This document shows positions 44,404 through 54,820 of a stretch of 64,000 nucleotides of DNA, piece after piece (the stretch's first letter is position 1; each line of letters opens with the position of its first letter). A program made the position numbers and the translations under genes. The notes below the pieces were generated by a model. That model saw only the letters and a list, made by a program, of their open reading frames with translations. It did not search any database and was not told where the DNA came from. Origin of the DNA: Endocalyx cinctus (Eukaryota > Ascomycota > Sordariomycetes > Amphisphaeriales > Apiosporaceae); the NCBI GenBank assembly GCA_001600455.1, contig BCKC01000005.1, positions 310,001-374,000 of the forward strand, read 5' to 3'.

Positions 44404-46974
44404 ATGCTTTCCAAATCGGGACTGAGTATTCGGAGGTTTGTCTCTCAACGGAGACAAGAGGAGGATGAAGATTTTTATGTCGGTGGAAACGAGAAGATGA
44501 TAACTTCCAAGAGAATGTCGTATAAGGACGTCGGGTTCAGAGACCCGTGGGCGGCGAAAAGGTCGGACGGAAGAAAAAGGGGACCGGTGCCAATCTTGGT
44601 TACCGGGCCGCCTAGCATAACTGATATATTGAAGACGCTTCCTCCGCTTCCAGATGAGACCCCGCGTTCCTCGTCTAGTTCTTTGTGCAGCTGCGAGTAC
44701 CAACGAGGAGCAAACGGAACAAGGAGAACTCGCCTTTGTTCGATATCGTCAAAGGAAGATCGAAGCGAAGAGTCTTTGCAGCTCTCGAGCTCTCCTAGCT
44801 CCGGTGGCGACGATTTGCCTCCACCAACCCCTCCGCCTAAGTCAAAGGCCAGGCAGGCTCCCCACCACGCGAAGCAGAACTCGCAGTCGTCTACCTGGAG
44901 CCAAGATTCGGCTTCGAGCCAAGCTCAGCAGCTAAGCCAACTAGAACTGGAATTAACCGAACGCCTGTCAGATAACGTGCAGCTACTTATCCAAGAGACC
45001 GACGAGGCGTTCAGAGCCGTCGGAAACGCCCTCGCCGAAGTGGAACTCGTGCGACTTTCCTTTGACGCTAGCCCGTCAAAGAGGGTCGCCACGCCCCCTC
45101 CTCAGCAAATATCGCCCATCTCGGCGGGACATCCAGAACAAGATCTACCTCAACCACAACAACAACAACAACAACAGCAGCAGCAGCAACAGCAGGAGAC
45201 GCCAAACTCGCCTAACAATATTACCACATCCCCGCAACAACCTAGACACTTTTCTCTTCCTACCCAGCCTACCAATTATCCGGCGACGGTGGCTAACAAC
45301 GGTCCGCGACGCAACTCTTCCAACTCCAAAGTGAAAAGGAAAAAGTCGAAAGGATCGAAGCGGACGAAATCGATGAAACCGCAACGAAAACCGGCCGCCC
45401 TCAAACAGGCGGCCAAGCTGTCGGGCCCGAGATGGACCCTGACCGAAAACGTATCGGAACTGCTCACGGGCAGGATGTTCCACAAGGTCGAGGCGGACGA
45501 GATGCTCACGCCCAGCCAGCTGGAAGCTTACAAGCAGCGACGGATGTCGCTCCTGCAGGCCCAGCAGCTCAAGCAGCAGCAGCAGAAGCAGAAGCAGGAG
45601 CTCGAGCACCAGCACTCCAAGATACCGCCGAGACGCGTGAGCCCCGAGATCGCCGACTTCGACACCCTCGAGACCCCGATCGAGCCTTTCCACCTCGAGA
45701 ACCTCCCGCAGAGGATCCAGTCGGCCGGCGTCGCGGCCTCGTCCGAGGAAGGGAGCGGTAATAACAACTCGTCGCCTTGGGAGGACGTGCCGTTCACGGC
45801 GGCCGAGAGGAAGAGTAGCGACGAGTACGACGATCTGGACTCGACCGATCCGCATCATCCCCCTACCATCCAGAAGAGTCATACTTTCCCGACCGCGCCT
45901 CCCAAGCGACATCCCCGACGACAGAAGGCTTCCCTTCCTAGCATACCCGAGGCCAAGACCCTGTCTCCCATCGAGAAAAACAACAATATCGATATCGGGA
46001 CGGGACGGAGAGGATCGAACGACAGCGACGAGCTGTTTTTCAACAACAATAACAACAACGGTAGCAACGGCACCACGACTAAGCGGGAAGACGACTCGGA
46101 TTACGTCTTCTTCCCGTCGACGCCGTTCACGCAAACCTGCCCCTCCTTCCGCCACGGACCGGTGCGCATCGCGAAGGAGGACCTCATGCCGGACCGCACC
46201 CTCGGCGCCGACGAAGGCCTAGACTGGACGGCCTTCCAGATGGCCATCCTCGGCGGCGCCGGCGACTGGTTCTCGGACAGCGACGACACGATCCGGCGGC
46301 GCGAGGCCGAGGAGGCGGCCGACGTCGCGGGGTGGTGGGATTCGTGGGGCCTCGGTCCGTGCGGCGAGCTCGTGGGCGAGCGGGCCCACCGCGAGCGCGA
46401 GGCCGCGTACCGGCAGATGCGCCACCTCGAGAGGCAGGTCGAGATGCAGATGCGGATGCAGATGCGCCTGCGCGAGGGCGGAGACGGCGCAGGTGGACCG
46501 CCGGCCAGCCCGCCCATGAGCAGCGCCAGCAACGACTCCTCGGCGCCCGGGGACGAGCTCTCGGACGTGTCGTACGCGGATATCGGCGACGATAACCCGT
46601 ACAACGGCCATCATCAGTGGGCGCAGCAGGAACAGCAGCAGCAATTACAGCTACCGGCCCCTCTCAACGTCGGCAAACCCCACCACCCGTACGACCTGCA
46701 GCTGCCGCACTCGATGACGTACAGCGAGGAGAAGGAGTGCGTGCCCCACCTCGTGCTCCCGACGGCCCACGTCGGCGGCGGCGGCAACGCGCGGTCGAGC
46801 TACGCGAGCAGCATGCCGCAGTCGCCCATGCTCGACTTCCGCGTCGTGCGGAGCGACGAGGGCGACGACGCCGAGATCGACGTCGTGCCCATGGGGTATA
46901 ACCTCGGACACGACCTGGGCGATTTCTTGCGGTTCGAGGCGCAGCATGTGTACGCGGGCGATTTTTACCCTTGA
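44404..46974 (+). CDS. Polyglutamine-containing fungal protein, unknown function
   Basis: A single exon gives 856 residues from the ATG at 44404 (MLSKSGLSIRRFVSQRRQEE). Early conserved-looking text is SYKDVGFRDPWAAKRS and LVTGPPSITDILKTLPPLP. A helical segment LSQLELELTERLSDNVQLLI to EVELVRLSF (about residues 178-220) looks coiled coil. A Gln run of about 14 (CAA then CAG, around 45155-45195) follows. Basic KRKKSKGSKRTKSMKPQRKP leads into WTLTENVSELLTGRMFHKVE with DEMLTPSQLEAYKQRRMSLL. The C-terminal quarter has DWTAFQMAILGGAGDWFSDS and WWDSWGLGP and a Met/Arg/Gln helix, ending FEAQHVYAGDFYP. It is mostly disordered with several ordered islands, which suggests a regulatory or scaffold protein. 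I know no function for it. A pyrimidine tract lies just before the start. Confidence 0.8.
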   Translation: MLSKSGLSIRRFVSQRRQEEDEDFYVGGNEKMITSKRMSYKDVGFRDPWAAKRSDGRKRGPVPILVTGPPSITDILKTLPPLPDETPRSSSSSLCSCEYQRGANGTRRTRLCSISSKEDRSEESLQLSSSPSSGGDDLPPPTPPPKSKARQAPHHAKQNSQSSTWSQDSASSQAQQLSQLELELTERLSDNVQLLIQETDEAFRAVGNALAEVELVRLSFDASPSKRVATPPPQQISPISAGHPEQDLPQPQQQQQQQQQQQQQETPNSPNNITTSPQQPRHFSLPTQPTNYPATVANNGPRRNSSNSKVKRKKSKGSKRTKSMKPQRKPAALKQAAKLSGPRWTLTENVSELLTGRMFHKVEADEMLTPSQLEAYKQRRMSLLQAQQLKQQQQKQKQELEHQHSKIPPRRVSPEIADFDTLETPIEPFHLENLPQRIQSAGVAASSEEGSGNNNSSPWEDVPFTAAERKSSDEYDDLDSTDPHHPPTIQKSHTFPTAPPKRHPRRQKASLPSIPEAKTLSPIEKNNNIDIGTGRRGSNDSDELFFNNNNNNGSNGTTTKREDDSDYVFFPSTPFTQTCPSFRHGPVRIAKEDLMPDRTLGADEGLDWTAFQMAILGGAGDWFSDSDDTIRRREAEEAADVAGWWDSWGLGPCGELVGERAHREREAAYRQMRHLERQVEMQMRMQMRLREGGDGAGGPPASPPMSSASNDSSAPGDELSDVSYADIGDDNPYNGHHQWAQQEQQQQLQLPAPLNVGKPHHPYDLQLPHSMTYSEEKECVPHLVLPTAHVGGGGNARSSYASSMPQSPMLDFRVVRSDEGDDAEIDVVPMGYNLGHDLGDFLRFEAQHVYAGDFYP

Positions 46975-47965
46975 TCTTGGTTATCTTTTGTCTCATCTTA
47001 TATTTGTTTACTTCACTTTTTTTTTTCGACACATTTCTATCTCGGAGTAACATCATAAATAAATTCTTGTTATCCATCTTTTCTCTTTTCACCATATTTG
47101 ACTTTATTTGCGAGGAGTTCTCCGTGTGTTCATTTAACTTTTTCATTTTTTATTTTATTTTCTTCACTCTCTTCTATTACCAATTTATTTACGGGAACAA
47201 ATTCAAATGGGAACCGGGAAAGGAAATAGGACACTTTTTGGAGTCTGGTCTTTTTTTCTTTTTCTTTTTTTTTCTCTCTCTCTCTTTTGTTTGGGACCGG
47301 GAATTTTGGGATTCGGACAAATTTAATCAAACAAGCAAGCTATCGGGACTTTTTTTTTTTCAGTCTTGCCTCCTTTCCTTTTTTTGATGTTTGTTACAAG
47401 TTATATACCACAACGCGATGATCAACGATCAAACGAGAATTTGTTTTGCTTTTTTTTTTTTTTTTTTCACTTTGTTATTCATTATCTTTACTTATATTTT
47501 CTTCTCACTCTCTTCTGGAGTCTTTCTGCGCTGCACAGATACCAATATCGTCGTCTCTCATTTTCTATTTAAAGGAGCGTCTTTTGACTTTGGACTTTTT
47601 TTTGCTGTTATTCATCCCCCTTTTTTTTTTTATCCGCAGATAGAAAAAGTTTTAGAAAGCGAGAGGTTTTATAAGCATTTTGATTTTACTTTGAATCAAA
47701 GAGAGATAGTTGGAATAAAAATCTAAGATTTTTTAAATAAATCAAATGACTTCGAATCAAAACGTAAACGTGATCAAGTAGCTTGATAGACACTTAGATA
47801 TATATTTTCCAGAGATCTTCAATGCAGGACAATCGTGGACATGAAGATTCACTCAGTAGTATGTATGTATAGTAACCCCTCTTAAAGGAGTTCCAACCCA
47901 AGATCTACATCCTAAAATGCACCTGTCCCATATATACAAGAAAAAAAAGACATTCATATATACCA
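46975..47965. other. Convergent 3' flanks, T-rich, no gene seen
   Basis: The stretch is T-rich on the plus strand with several T10-T19 runs (for example near 47449-47467), giving Phe-rich meaningless frames. No gene is supported. Confidence 0.45.
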
Positions 47966-49796
47966 TCATCCACCCAAAAGTCTCCTCAACGCCTCCTCCC
48001 CACCCACCTCCCTCCCCCCCTGATTCCCCTTCTCGTTCGTAACCTCACCTCCCGTACCACCACCACTACTACGACGCCGTTCAACCCGCCCGTGTGTATT
48101 CCCATACCCCTTCCCACACCTCACCCACCCCCTCAACCCCTTTAACAGCCCACACGCACCACCACCACCACCTTCCTCACCCTCCTCCTCCTCGTTCCAA
48201 ACAGGCGTCTCCCACTCCTCCTCGTTATCCTCGTCCCCGTGCTCGCCCGCGAACGAACATCCCATATACGGCGTGAGGGAACTTCCCTTTCCTTTCCTCC
48301 CCTTTTCGGACGAATCGGACGCCGTTTCCCGAAACATCACCCTCTGCGCCCGAGCCCTCCGATTCCTCCACCCGTCCCCGGGGTGGTCGGTCGCGTGAAA
48401 AACGGCGACGACTTCGGCTTTTTTCGAATGGTCGCCTCCTACGTCGAGAAAACTGCCGTGTCCGGGTCCGTAAAACACCGTTCTCTTTCTCGGTCTTCTT
48501 CTTCTCGCGGCGGTAGATGATGATGAAGCCGGAATCGCAGGTCGAGGCGGCTGTCTAGAAACGATTAAAGGATCGCGACTTTTCCTCCAATTCTTCGGAT
48601 CTAAAGGATCGTCTCCCAAGTATTCTAACGTGTTCATCTTATACTCGGACGTCCAGCTCCCGGCGCAGCTGTAGGATAATCCTTGCCAGGACGATTCCGA
48701 TTCAGAAGATCCAGATGAGGATGGCGAACAAAGCCATTGCGGCCCCTCGTTGATCCCGTGCCCGTCCGTGATCTCCCACGAAATATCCGGCCGGCTGATC
48801 TCGACGGGGGTCCCGCCCGGAACGGCCGTGATCGGGTCCAGCAACCGCACGATGTACAGACGCTGCTCCATATCGCTGAAATCGCCGGGGGGCCAGCCGG
48901 ACCAGACGAGGTAGAGATCCTTTTCGTTTTCGTTTTGGTTCGAGCTTTCTTCCCCGTTGTTGTCGTTAGTGATCCGCAAAAGAGGAGGTAACTCGAAGAC
49001 GGTGGCGTCGATACCCCACACGTCCGGCACGTTCGTCACGCCGCCTAGGAATTCCCATCGCGCGGGAGAAGAGGAGCACGGATCTGACGTCGTGGGCGGT
49101 CCCCCTAGGACGTAGATCCGGTGGGAGGGGTTGCCGTGGACCGGGTGGGCGGCCGCGTAGTAGACGTACCACCGGCCGCGGAGGGGGTGTAATTCCGGGG
49201 CCCAGAGGTCGGCCGAGTGGGAGGTGTTAGGCGGGGGTGTCCTGCGGGAAATGGTTAGTTTTGTATGCTGTTAGAGGTAGGTCATGCCGTTCCTTCGTAG
49301 AGAGGAGATGAAATGAGATGAAGGTTCCATATGTGGCTCTTTTATCACGTGCTTGTCGTGTCCTAGCTCTCAACAAAAGAGAGATCAAGAGAGTATGGAT
49401 GAATGAATGAATCTCCCACCCCTCATAAAAGGTAGGAAAGTAGAACAGAAAAAGAAAAAAATACCTACCAAACGACATGCCTCTTCCCAGACCTCTCAAT
49501 ATCGACCAAACTCCGAGAGCTCCAAATCTCGATCCTATTTCCGGTCGTGAAAGTCTATACTCAACCCACTCACAAAATCATTATTAGTTTATCCGCGACT
49601 ACTGTATATGGATATGATATATAGCCCTTTCCCCCCACGGTATACCACATAAAATAAGATGGGCATGACGTACCATGTAATACCTGCCCCGGAACAACCG
49701 GACGTGAGGATCCGGGGTGCTGATCGAGGTCAGCGTTAGCGTCGTGTCGTCGTAATAGTCGAGACGTCGACGGCTGGGACGTCGTGGGCCGAGCAT
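47966..49796 (-). CDS. Glycoside hydrolase family 43-like protein, no signal peptide
   Basis: Three exons (49796-49674, 49554-49469, 49241-47966) give 494 residues. The front is a five-bladed-propeller type GH43 domain. The general-base Asp sits in TPDPHVRLFRGRYYM (about residue 29). TFTTGNRIEIWSSRSLVD follows, then ADLWAPELHPLRGRWYVYYA, the strongest family mark. The second Asp is in WGIDATVFELP, and the acid Glu is in INEGPQWL. Late GH43 text is TVFYGPGHGSFL and AVFHATDHPGDGWRNRRARA. Family members cut arabinan or arabinoxylan side chains. Unlike most fungal GH43 enzymes, no signal peptide is visible at the chosen ATG, and the last 90 residues are a Glu/Gly/Arg-rich tail. A missed upstream exon with a signal peptide is possible, so location is uncertain. 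Confidence 0.82.
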
Positions 49797-51445
49797 GATT
49801 TATTTCTTTTTTCTCTCTCTGCGTGGGTATACCCCCCTGCCCCTTCTTTTCCTGGTGGTGATAGTTCGAGAGTCTTATTTTTTTTTTTTTCTCTCTAAGA
49901 GATTCCTGGTAAAACTACCCAGAAATTCAAGTTGTAAAGTATCGGATCAGATGAGATCAGATCAGAACTCTTCTTGTTTTCTTCCCGGCGAAGACTGTTT
50001 CCCTTTGCCGTAAAAAAAAAAATAAGACGTAAATCTGAATTATCTCAATTAGCATTCTCCTTTTTTCCCTCTTGTAGAAAAAAAAAAAAAGAGTGTCTCA
50101 CATTTCACCCGCCGATGAATACCGCTGAGTCGTAGTAAGTCGGTAGTAACGTCTATCAGATAAACCGCAACTTAAACAGTAACCGACCGAGGATATATAT
50201 CGCTGACGTGAGAACCAATCCTATTCAACGACGTCACTTAGAAAGAGAAAAATCGACGGTAATAAATTATTTATATATATTTAAAAGGGAAGAAAAAGAA
50301 GCAGTCTTGCGAAATATTTCAAAGATATATCAATACTTTTTATACAAAGTCTCTATTCCTAAATCAATCCCCGAAAAGGGAGGGGGAGTTAGTTACACGG
50401 ACGCAGAACACGCACACAGAGAGAAAGAGATTGTCCCGAGTCAGTTTCATCATAACTCGTGACCGAAAAAGAATTATAAATAAAATAAAAAAAACTCTCT
50501 ACTAAAATAAAAAGCCCCCCGTTTTTTTTCCAGGTTTGACCGCAGATCATCAGGTCTGTTCTCTTTTTTTTTTTTTTTCTCACAAACCTTTTAAGGTGTT
50601 ATTGTTTCAATTTTTTTACCCCGTGGGGAATAGTGGAGATGATACATAGGAGGGGAGGAGAGGGGGAGGGGAAAAGAACGTCAACGGATTTAGTTGTAGT
50701 GTTCTTCTTGGGATCCCATGATTTCTATTAGAATATAACATGAGAAAAAAGCGGTAAAGAAGAAACGATTCTAGTTTAGAAAACTGTAGTTTTTTTTTTT
50801 CTTCACTACCGAGTAGCTCGTCTGTTAAGCTAAAAGCTACGTTTTATTACCGGCGTTTTTGAATTTCTTTACACATGATCAAATGGAAGAATATAAAGTA
50901 CATAGATAGATATAGTCAATGCTCTCTTTCTCTCATTCATCCGATTTTACCTCTTCATAATAACATACAATAAATACATGGCGTAGTCAGAAATATTACA
51001 TAACGACGAAAAAGTAAAATGACAAAAAAAAAAAAGAGATATAAATGTTGATATTTGCTCGTTTTCTTTACCCAGGAACCTCCTCACGCCGTCTCTTTTT
51101 TTTTTCCATTCCTTTTTTTTTTTTCGTTTAGTATTTCTTCCCCCTCTCATCATCCCCCTAGTAGGAAGCATCAATCCTCTCGTGATTAGTATCCCCCCTC
51201 CTCCCTTCGGTAGCTACAGACTTGCCAACGTTCTCCTTACACTGTCCACGTCAAAAAAAAAAAACCAAGACCGGAATGAAGGGGGAGAAAAATACCCCAG
51301 ACCAAAAACAATAGAAATCAATTCGGCCATTTCCTGAAAAGTGAGAAATCGGTTGAGAACGGAAATTCTTCCTGCGTTTATATTAGACATTACGCTTCCA
51401 TGTAGTCTTTTGTTTTTGTTCTCTCTTTCTTTTCTTTTTGAGGTT
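49797..51445. other. Intergenic DNA, no gene seen
   Basis: Flank between two minus-strand genes: the promoter of the GH43-like gene on its left and the 3' flank of PIL1 on its right. Many T and A runs; no coding region is supported. Confidence 0.4.
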
Positions 51446-52882
51446 TCAAGCCATTTCCGGCTGCCTGCCGCGGTGCTCCCCGTTCATGCCGTTTTCGGAG
51501 TCGAGAACGGAGTGTGCCTGATCGTCGTCGACGCTGTCGTCGTCGTCGTAATCTTCGTCCTTGTGCTCATCGGCGGCGACCCAGTCGTCACGGTCGTGGA
51601 GGGGCGCGTCCTGTCCGGATAAGTCGAGGCCTTCGGATCGGGCCTTGATGTTGTTCCGACGTCTCGTCGACAGCGTCCGGGCGCGAGTCGACAGCTTCGA
51701 GGACACGGCCGCCTTGGAGGTGACCCAGTTCGTGAGCGCGTCCTCGCAGTCCTGGATGATGGCCTTGCTGGCCTCGTAGCCGTCGTACGCGGCCCGGGTC
51801 TCGCCGGGCGTCACGGGAGTGTCGTCGATCAGCTCGAGCAGGTGCTTTCCGTAGCCCGCGATGATGGCCACCTTCTCGCAGTGCTCGCGCAGCGCGTCGA
51901 ACTGGTACGTGTAGGCAGCCTTTATCTTCTCACGCGTGATGTTCGACAGCTGGGCCTCGGCCACGAGCGATTCGGCTTCGGCTCGCACAAGTTCTTGCTC
52001 CAAGACTACTATCCTGGGAGAGTTCGGTTCCTTGTATTTGAGTTGAGCAATGTTGTCGGCGATCTTTTGCTTGCCTGTGCGTGCGTATCGTGTTAGCCTA
52101 GCTGGAACTGATATTCCGTATTTCCAAGGTCACTCTTTCACTTACGATCTCTGCTCGGCTGTACCGAGGCCTCGATATTCCTGATGCTCTTCATAGTCAC
52201 TCGGTATTGGTCATACCGATCAACGTACTGGTCCTCCAATTCACCGATCTCGTACAGCAAAACTCCAAGCTTGTCGGTAACGTCGGAAACATCTTCATCA
52301 CCTGCCTCACCCCAGATAGAAAGTTGTTGCTATATTGTGATTAATGCCGTTAGTATCGGTGCGAAAAAAGTGAAAGCGACACGAATTCGATACGTGTGGT
52401 TAGTAGAGTAGAGTAGACGTACAGCAACCTCCATACGCTCCTTCGCTACTTGTTCAAGACTTCTCATCACATTCTTCTCCATCTTAACGAGTTGAGTTAG
52501 CTTTTTGGCAAGGTCGGGCCCAAAGGCGCCAGCCGCATTTCGTCGCAACACATGTCCTTTAGCCGCAGATTAGCGAATATGTTTCGTTGGTATGGTATTT
52601 CGAAAAAGACCAGAAAATAGTGGCGGTAGGTGGGATAGTAGACTTACCCAAGCTACCTTTTCCGAAGAGTCGGCCAGACTTAGTAGAGGATGGAGGAGGT
52701 GGTGGGTTCTATTGGATCCAGTAGCCAGTCAGCGGGGAAGAGTTGTGCGACACCAAATTACGGTAAAAAAATAATGGATATCGGTTGGGAATAGGGTGAT
52801 AAAGTATAAGGTGTTGAATGTTTACCTGAATCTGAGAGGCGGTAGGCGCCCTCGATTGGCGCATAGAATATGTTCGATGCAT
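51446..52882 (-). CDS. PIL1: Eisosome core protein PIL1/LSP1 (BAR domain)
   Basis: Five exons (52882-52826, 52708-52648, 52556-52423, 52329-52146, 52074-51446) give 354 residues, the family's usual size. Pil1 assembles into curved filaments under the plasma membrane and shapes furrow-like eisosomes. It starts MHRTYSMRQSRAPTASQIQN with a Pro run, then GRLFGKGSLGHVLRRNAAGAF and the BAR-type helices: LAKKLTQLVKMEKNVMRSLE, LSIWGEAGDEDVSDVTDKLG, YVDRYDQYRVTMKSIRNIEA, SLVAEAQLSNITREKIKAAY, AIIAGYGKHLLELIDDTPVT. The tail is acidic and ends RGRQPEMA. All four introns are small with consensus ends. The Ser/Thr-rich N-terminus and SKLSTRARTLSTRR are the kind of sites used by Pkh kinases in yeast (family knowledge). 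Confidence 0.95.
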
Positions 52883-54820
52883 GATGAACAGAAGTATAAG
52901 TTGACGAGAAACGAATACTGTATATGTTTATGGAAGAAGTTGTCTAGATAGGTATTAAATGCGACTACGTTTGCGATGAAGAGCTCACGATGGCGAGTCT
53001 TCAAGATTAGGTAAGTAAAGTAAAGAGACAATGTCGCAAAGCAATTGACTATGAGAGGATACGATGTTAGGGAATCGATAATGTAATTATTGCGAGAGAA
53101 AGGAAAAAGAAGACTAAGGTAGTGGAATATTTAAAACTACAAATCGATTCGATTCTCTTTTTTGAATGATGATATGTTATATGGTGAGGAAAAGAGAATA
53201 AGTAGATGAAGAAGGGTGGAATCCTAATATAATATGATTGACTATGTTGTTCCTATTCTTGTTCCTTTTTAGTGATTGATTTAGGTACTCGTAAGATATG
53301 TACATAGGTACTTAGGTACATAAATACCCCGTAATTTGGGGGGGATTTCAACTTATTGGCTGCCGTGGTTACTGGGATGATATATTTTGGTCCCTGAGTT
53401 TGTTACGTCATTATAAAGAAAATAGTCTTCCTTTTTGATCTAAATTAATCTGTCAAATGAATCAGCCACCTTTTTTTTTTCTCTCTCTCGCTTTTGACAA
53501 TGCTACACTAAAAGCTGATGATGACGATGATATCTATCTTTTAGTAAAGCCCGGTCTATACTAATAAACAAAGGAGATTACCTTTTCCGGTTCTTTAGGG
53601 TTCTATATTAAGTACTGTACTACGGTATATATGCGGTATATCATTTCATCCTAGCGTTCAACTTTTTGATAATACGGTAGTGTTCTTCCATATATTAAAG
53701 TATATCCGTAGATGTATGGGGATATATAATATTGACCCCTTTGATAAGATGTGTACAACCTAACAGGGGTTCAGACGCTAGATGGCGCCAGGTATACACA
53801 CCTCTTCAGTGATTTATTTGATTGGCCTCTAAAGTCTATTTCGTACCTCTCCATACAAATTTCCAGTGGTTTACAAAGTGAACTTTCGCCACCCATCAGT
53901 TAAAGTTAGTGACGATATTTTAACACAGGCACCGATAGCTCCTCGATTAGTTGCTGGAAATAATATTCAGATTGTTGATGCCTGGCCCCGTCTAGCGTCT
54001 GTAGCCCTAGCCGGTTGTAGGTAAACTGCAACGATACTACCTAACCCCCTACACTACAGTACCTGCCCCTATACTACAGTACCTGAGCAGCTGAGTATGT
54101 ACCTAGAGAGATTGGACAACTGGGGTGTTAATTGTTTATATATAAATACTGGATATGTAAATTTATCTGCTATTAGAATAAATATAATAAATTAAGACTA
54201 GTTTCAGCCACAATGTTGTGCCACAATATCTCTAAGTTAGATCTTATCATTTATTAATCGAGGCGTAACGTAGATTGGCGTCGCGTCTCTTTTACTATCA
54301 AAACCTCTTCTTGTAAACTTATTAATCTCTGGTGATGAGATCGAGACTGAGAATCATGATTGTAAGATTATCATGATGAATGTTCTTTTTCTTTAAATTA
54401 TCTCATCTTTTCTTTCACCTTTTTCATTATTTTTTTCTATACCACTCTTTTTCTCTGTATTTTTTCTTATACACTTAACCTCATCGCGATATGGCGTTCT
54501 TCTAGGTACCACTACTAATAATACGCGTTCTGAATTTAAAGACAGCGCGCATTCACTTTCATCGGTTTCTAATCACACTTATTGGAAATTCAAAACTCGC
54601 ACCTTCACAAATCTTTCTCTCTCTCTTTTTTTTTTATAAGATATTCATTCAGTTCATCTACACGTACTGAAACATACCCTATACCGAAGAACTAATTGTT
54701 CACTAGTTCAAATTTTCTTTCTTTTTTTCTTCTTAAATATGTTCGTGGTGTTGAAGGCTCTTTGAACAAAAGCAAAAAAAAAAAAAAAGTAATAACCACG
54801 TCGTCCTCGATACACTCAAG
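52883..54820. promoter_or_regulatory. Divergent promoter region of PIL1 and the H3K27 methyltransferase gene
   Basis: The 1.9-kb gap has no coding region I can support. Its left part must contain the PIL1 promoter. Its right part has a C/T-rich stretch (54590-54640) and an A run just before the ATG at 54821. Middle parts are AT-rich. Confidence 0.4.

Noticed and set aside
45145..46155. 336-codon minus-strand frame
   Set aside because: Antisense shadow of the GC-rich polyglutamine gene; Leu and Arg runs come from CAG and GAC repeats.
47391..47726. Phe-rich frames in the T-rich region
   Set aside because: Produced by long T runs; no protein-like pattern.
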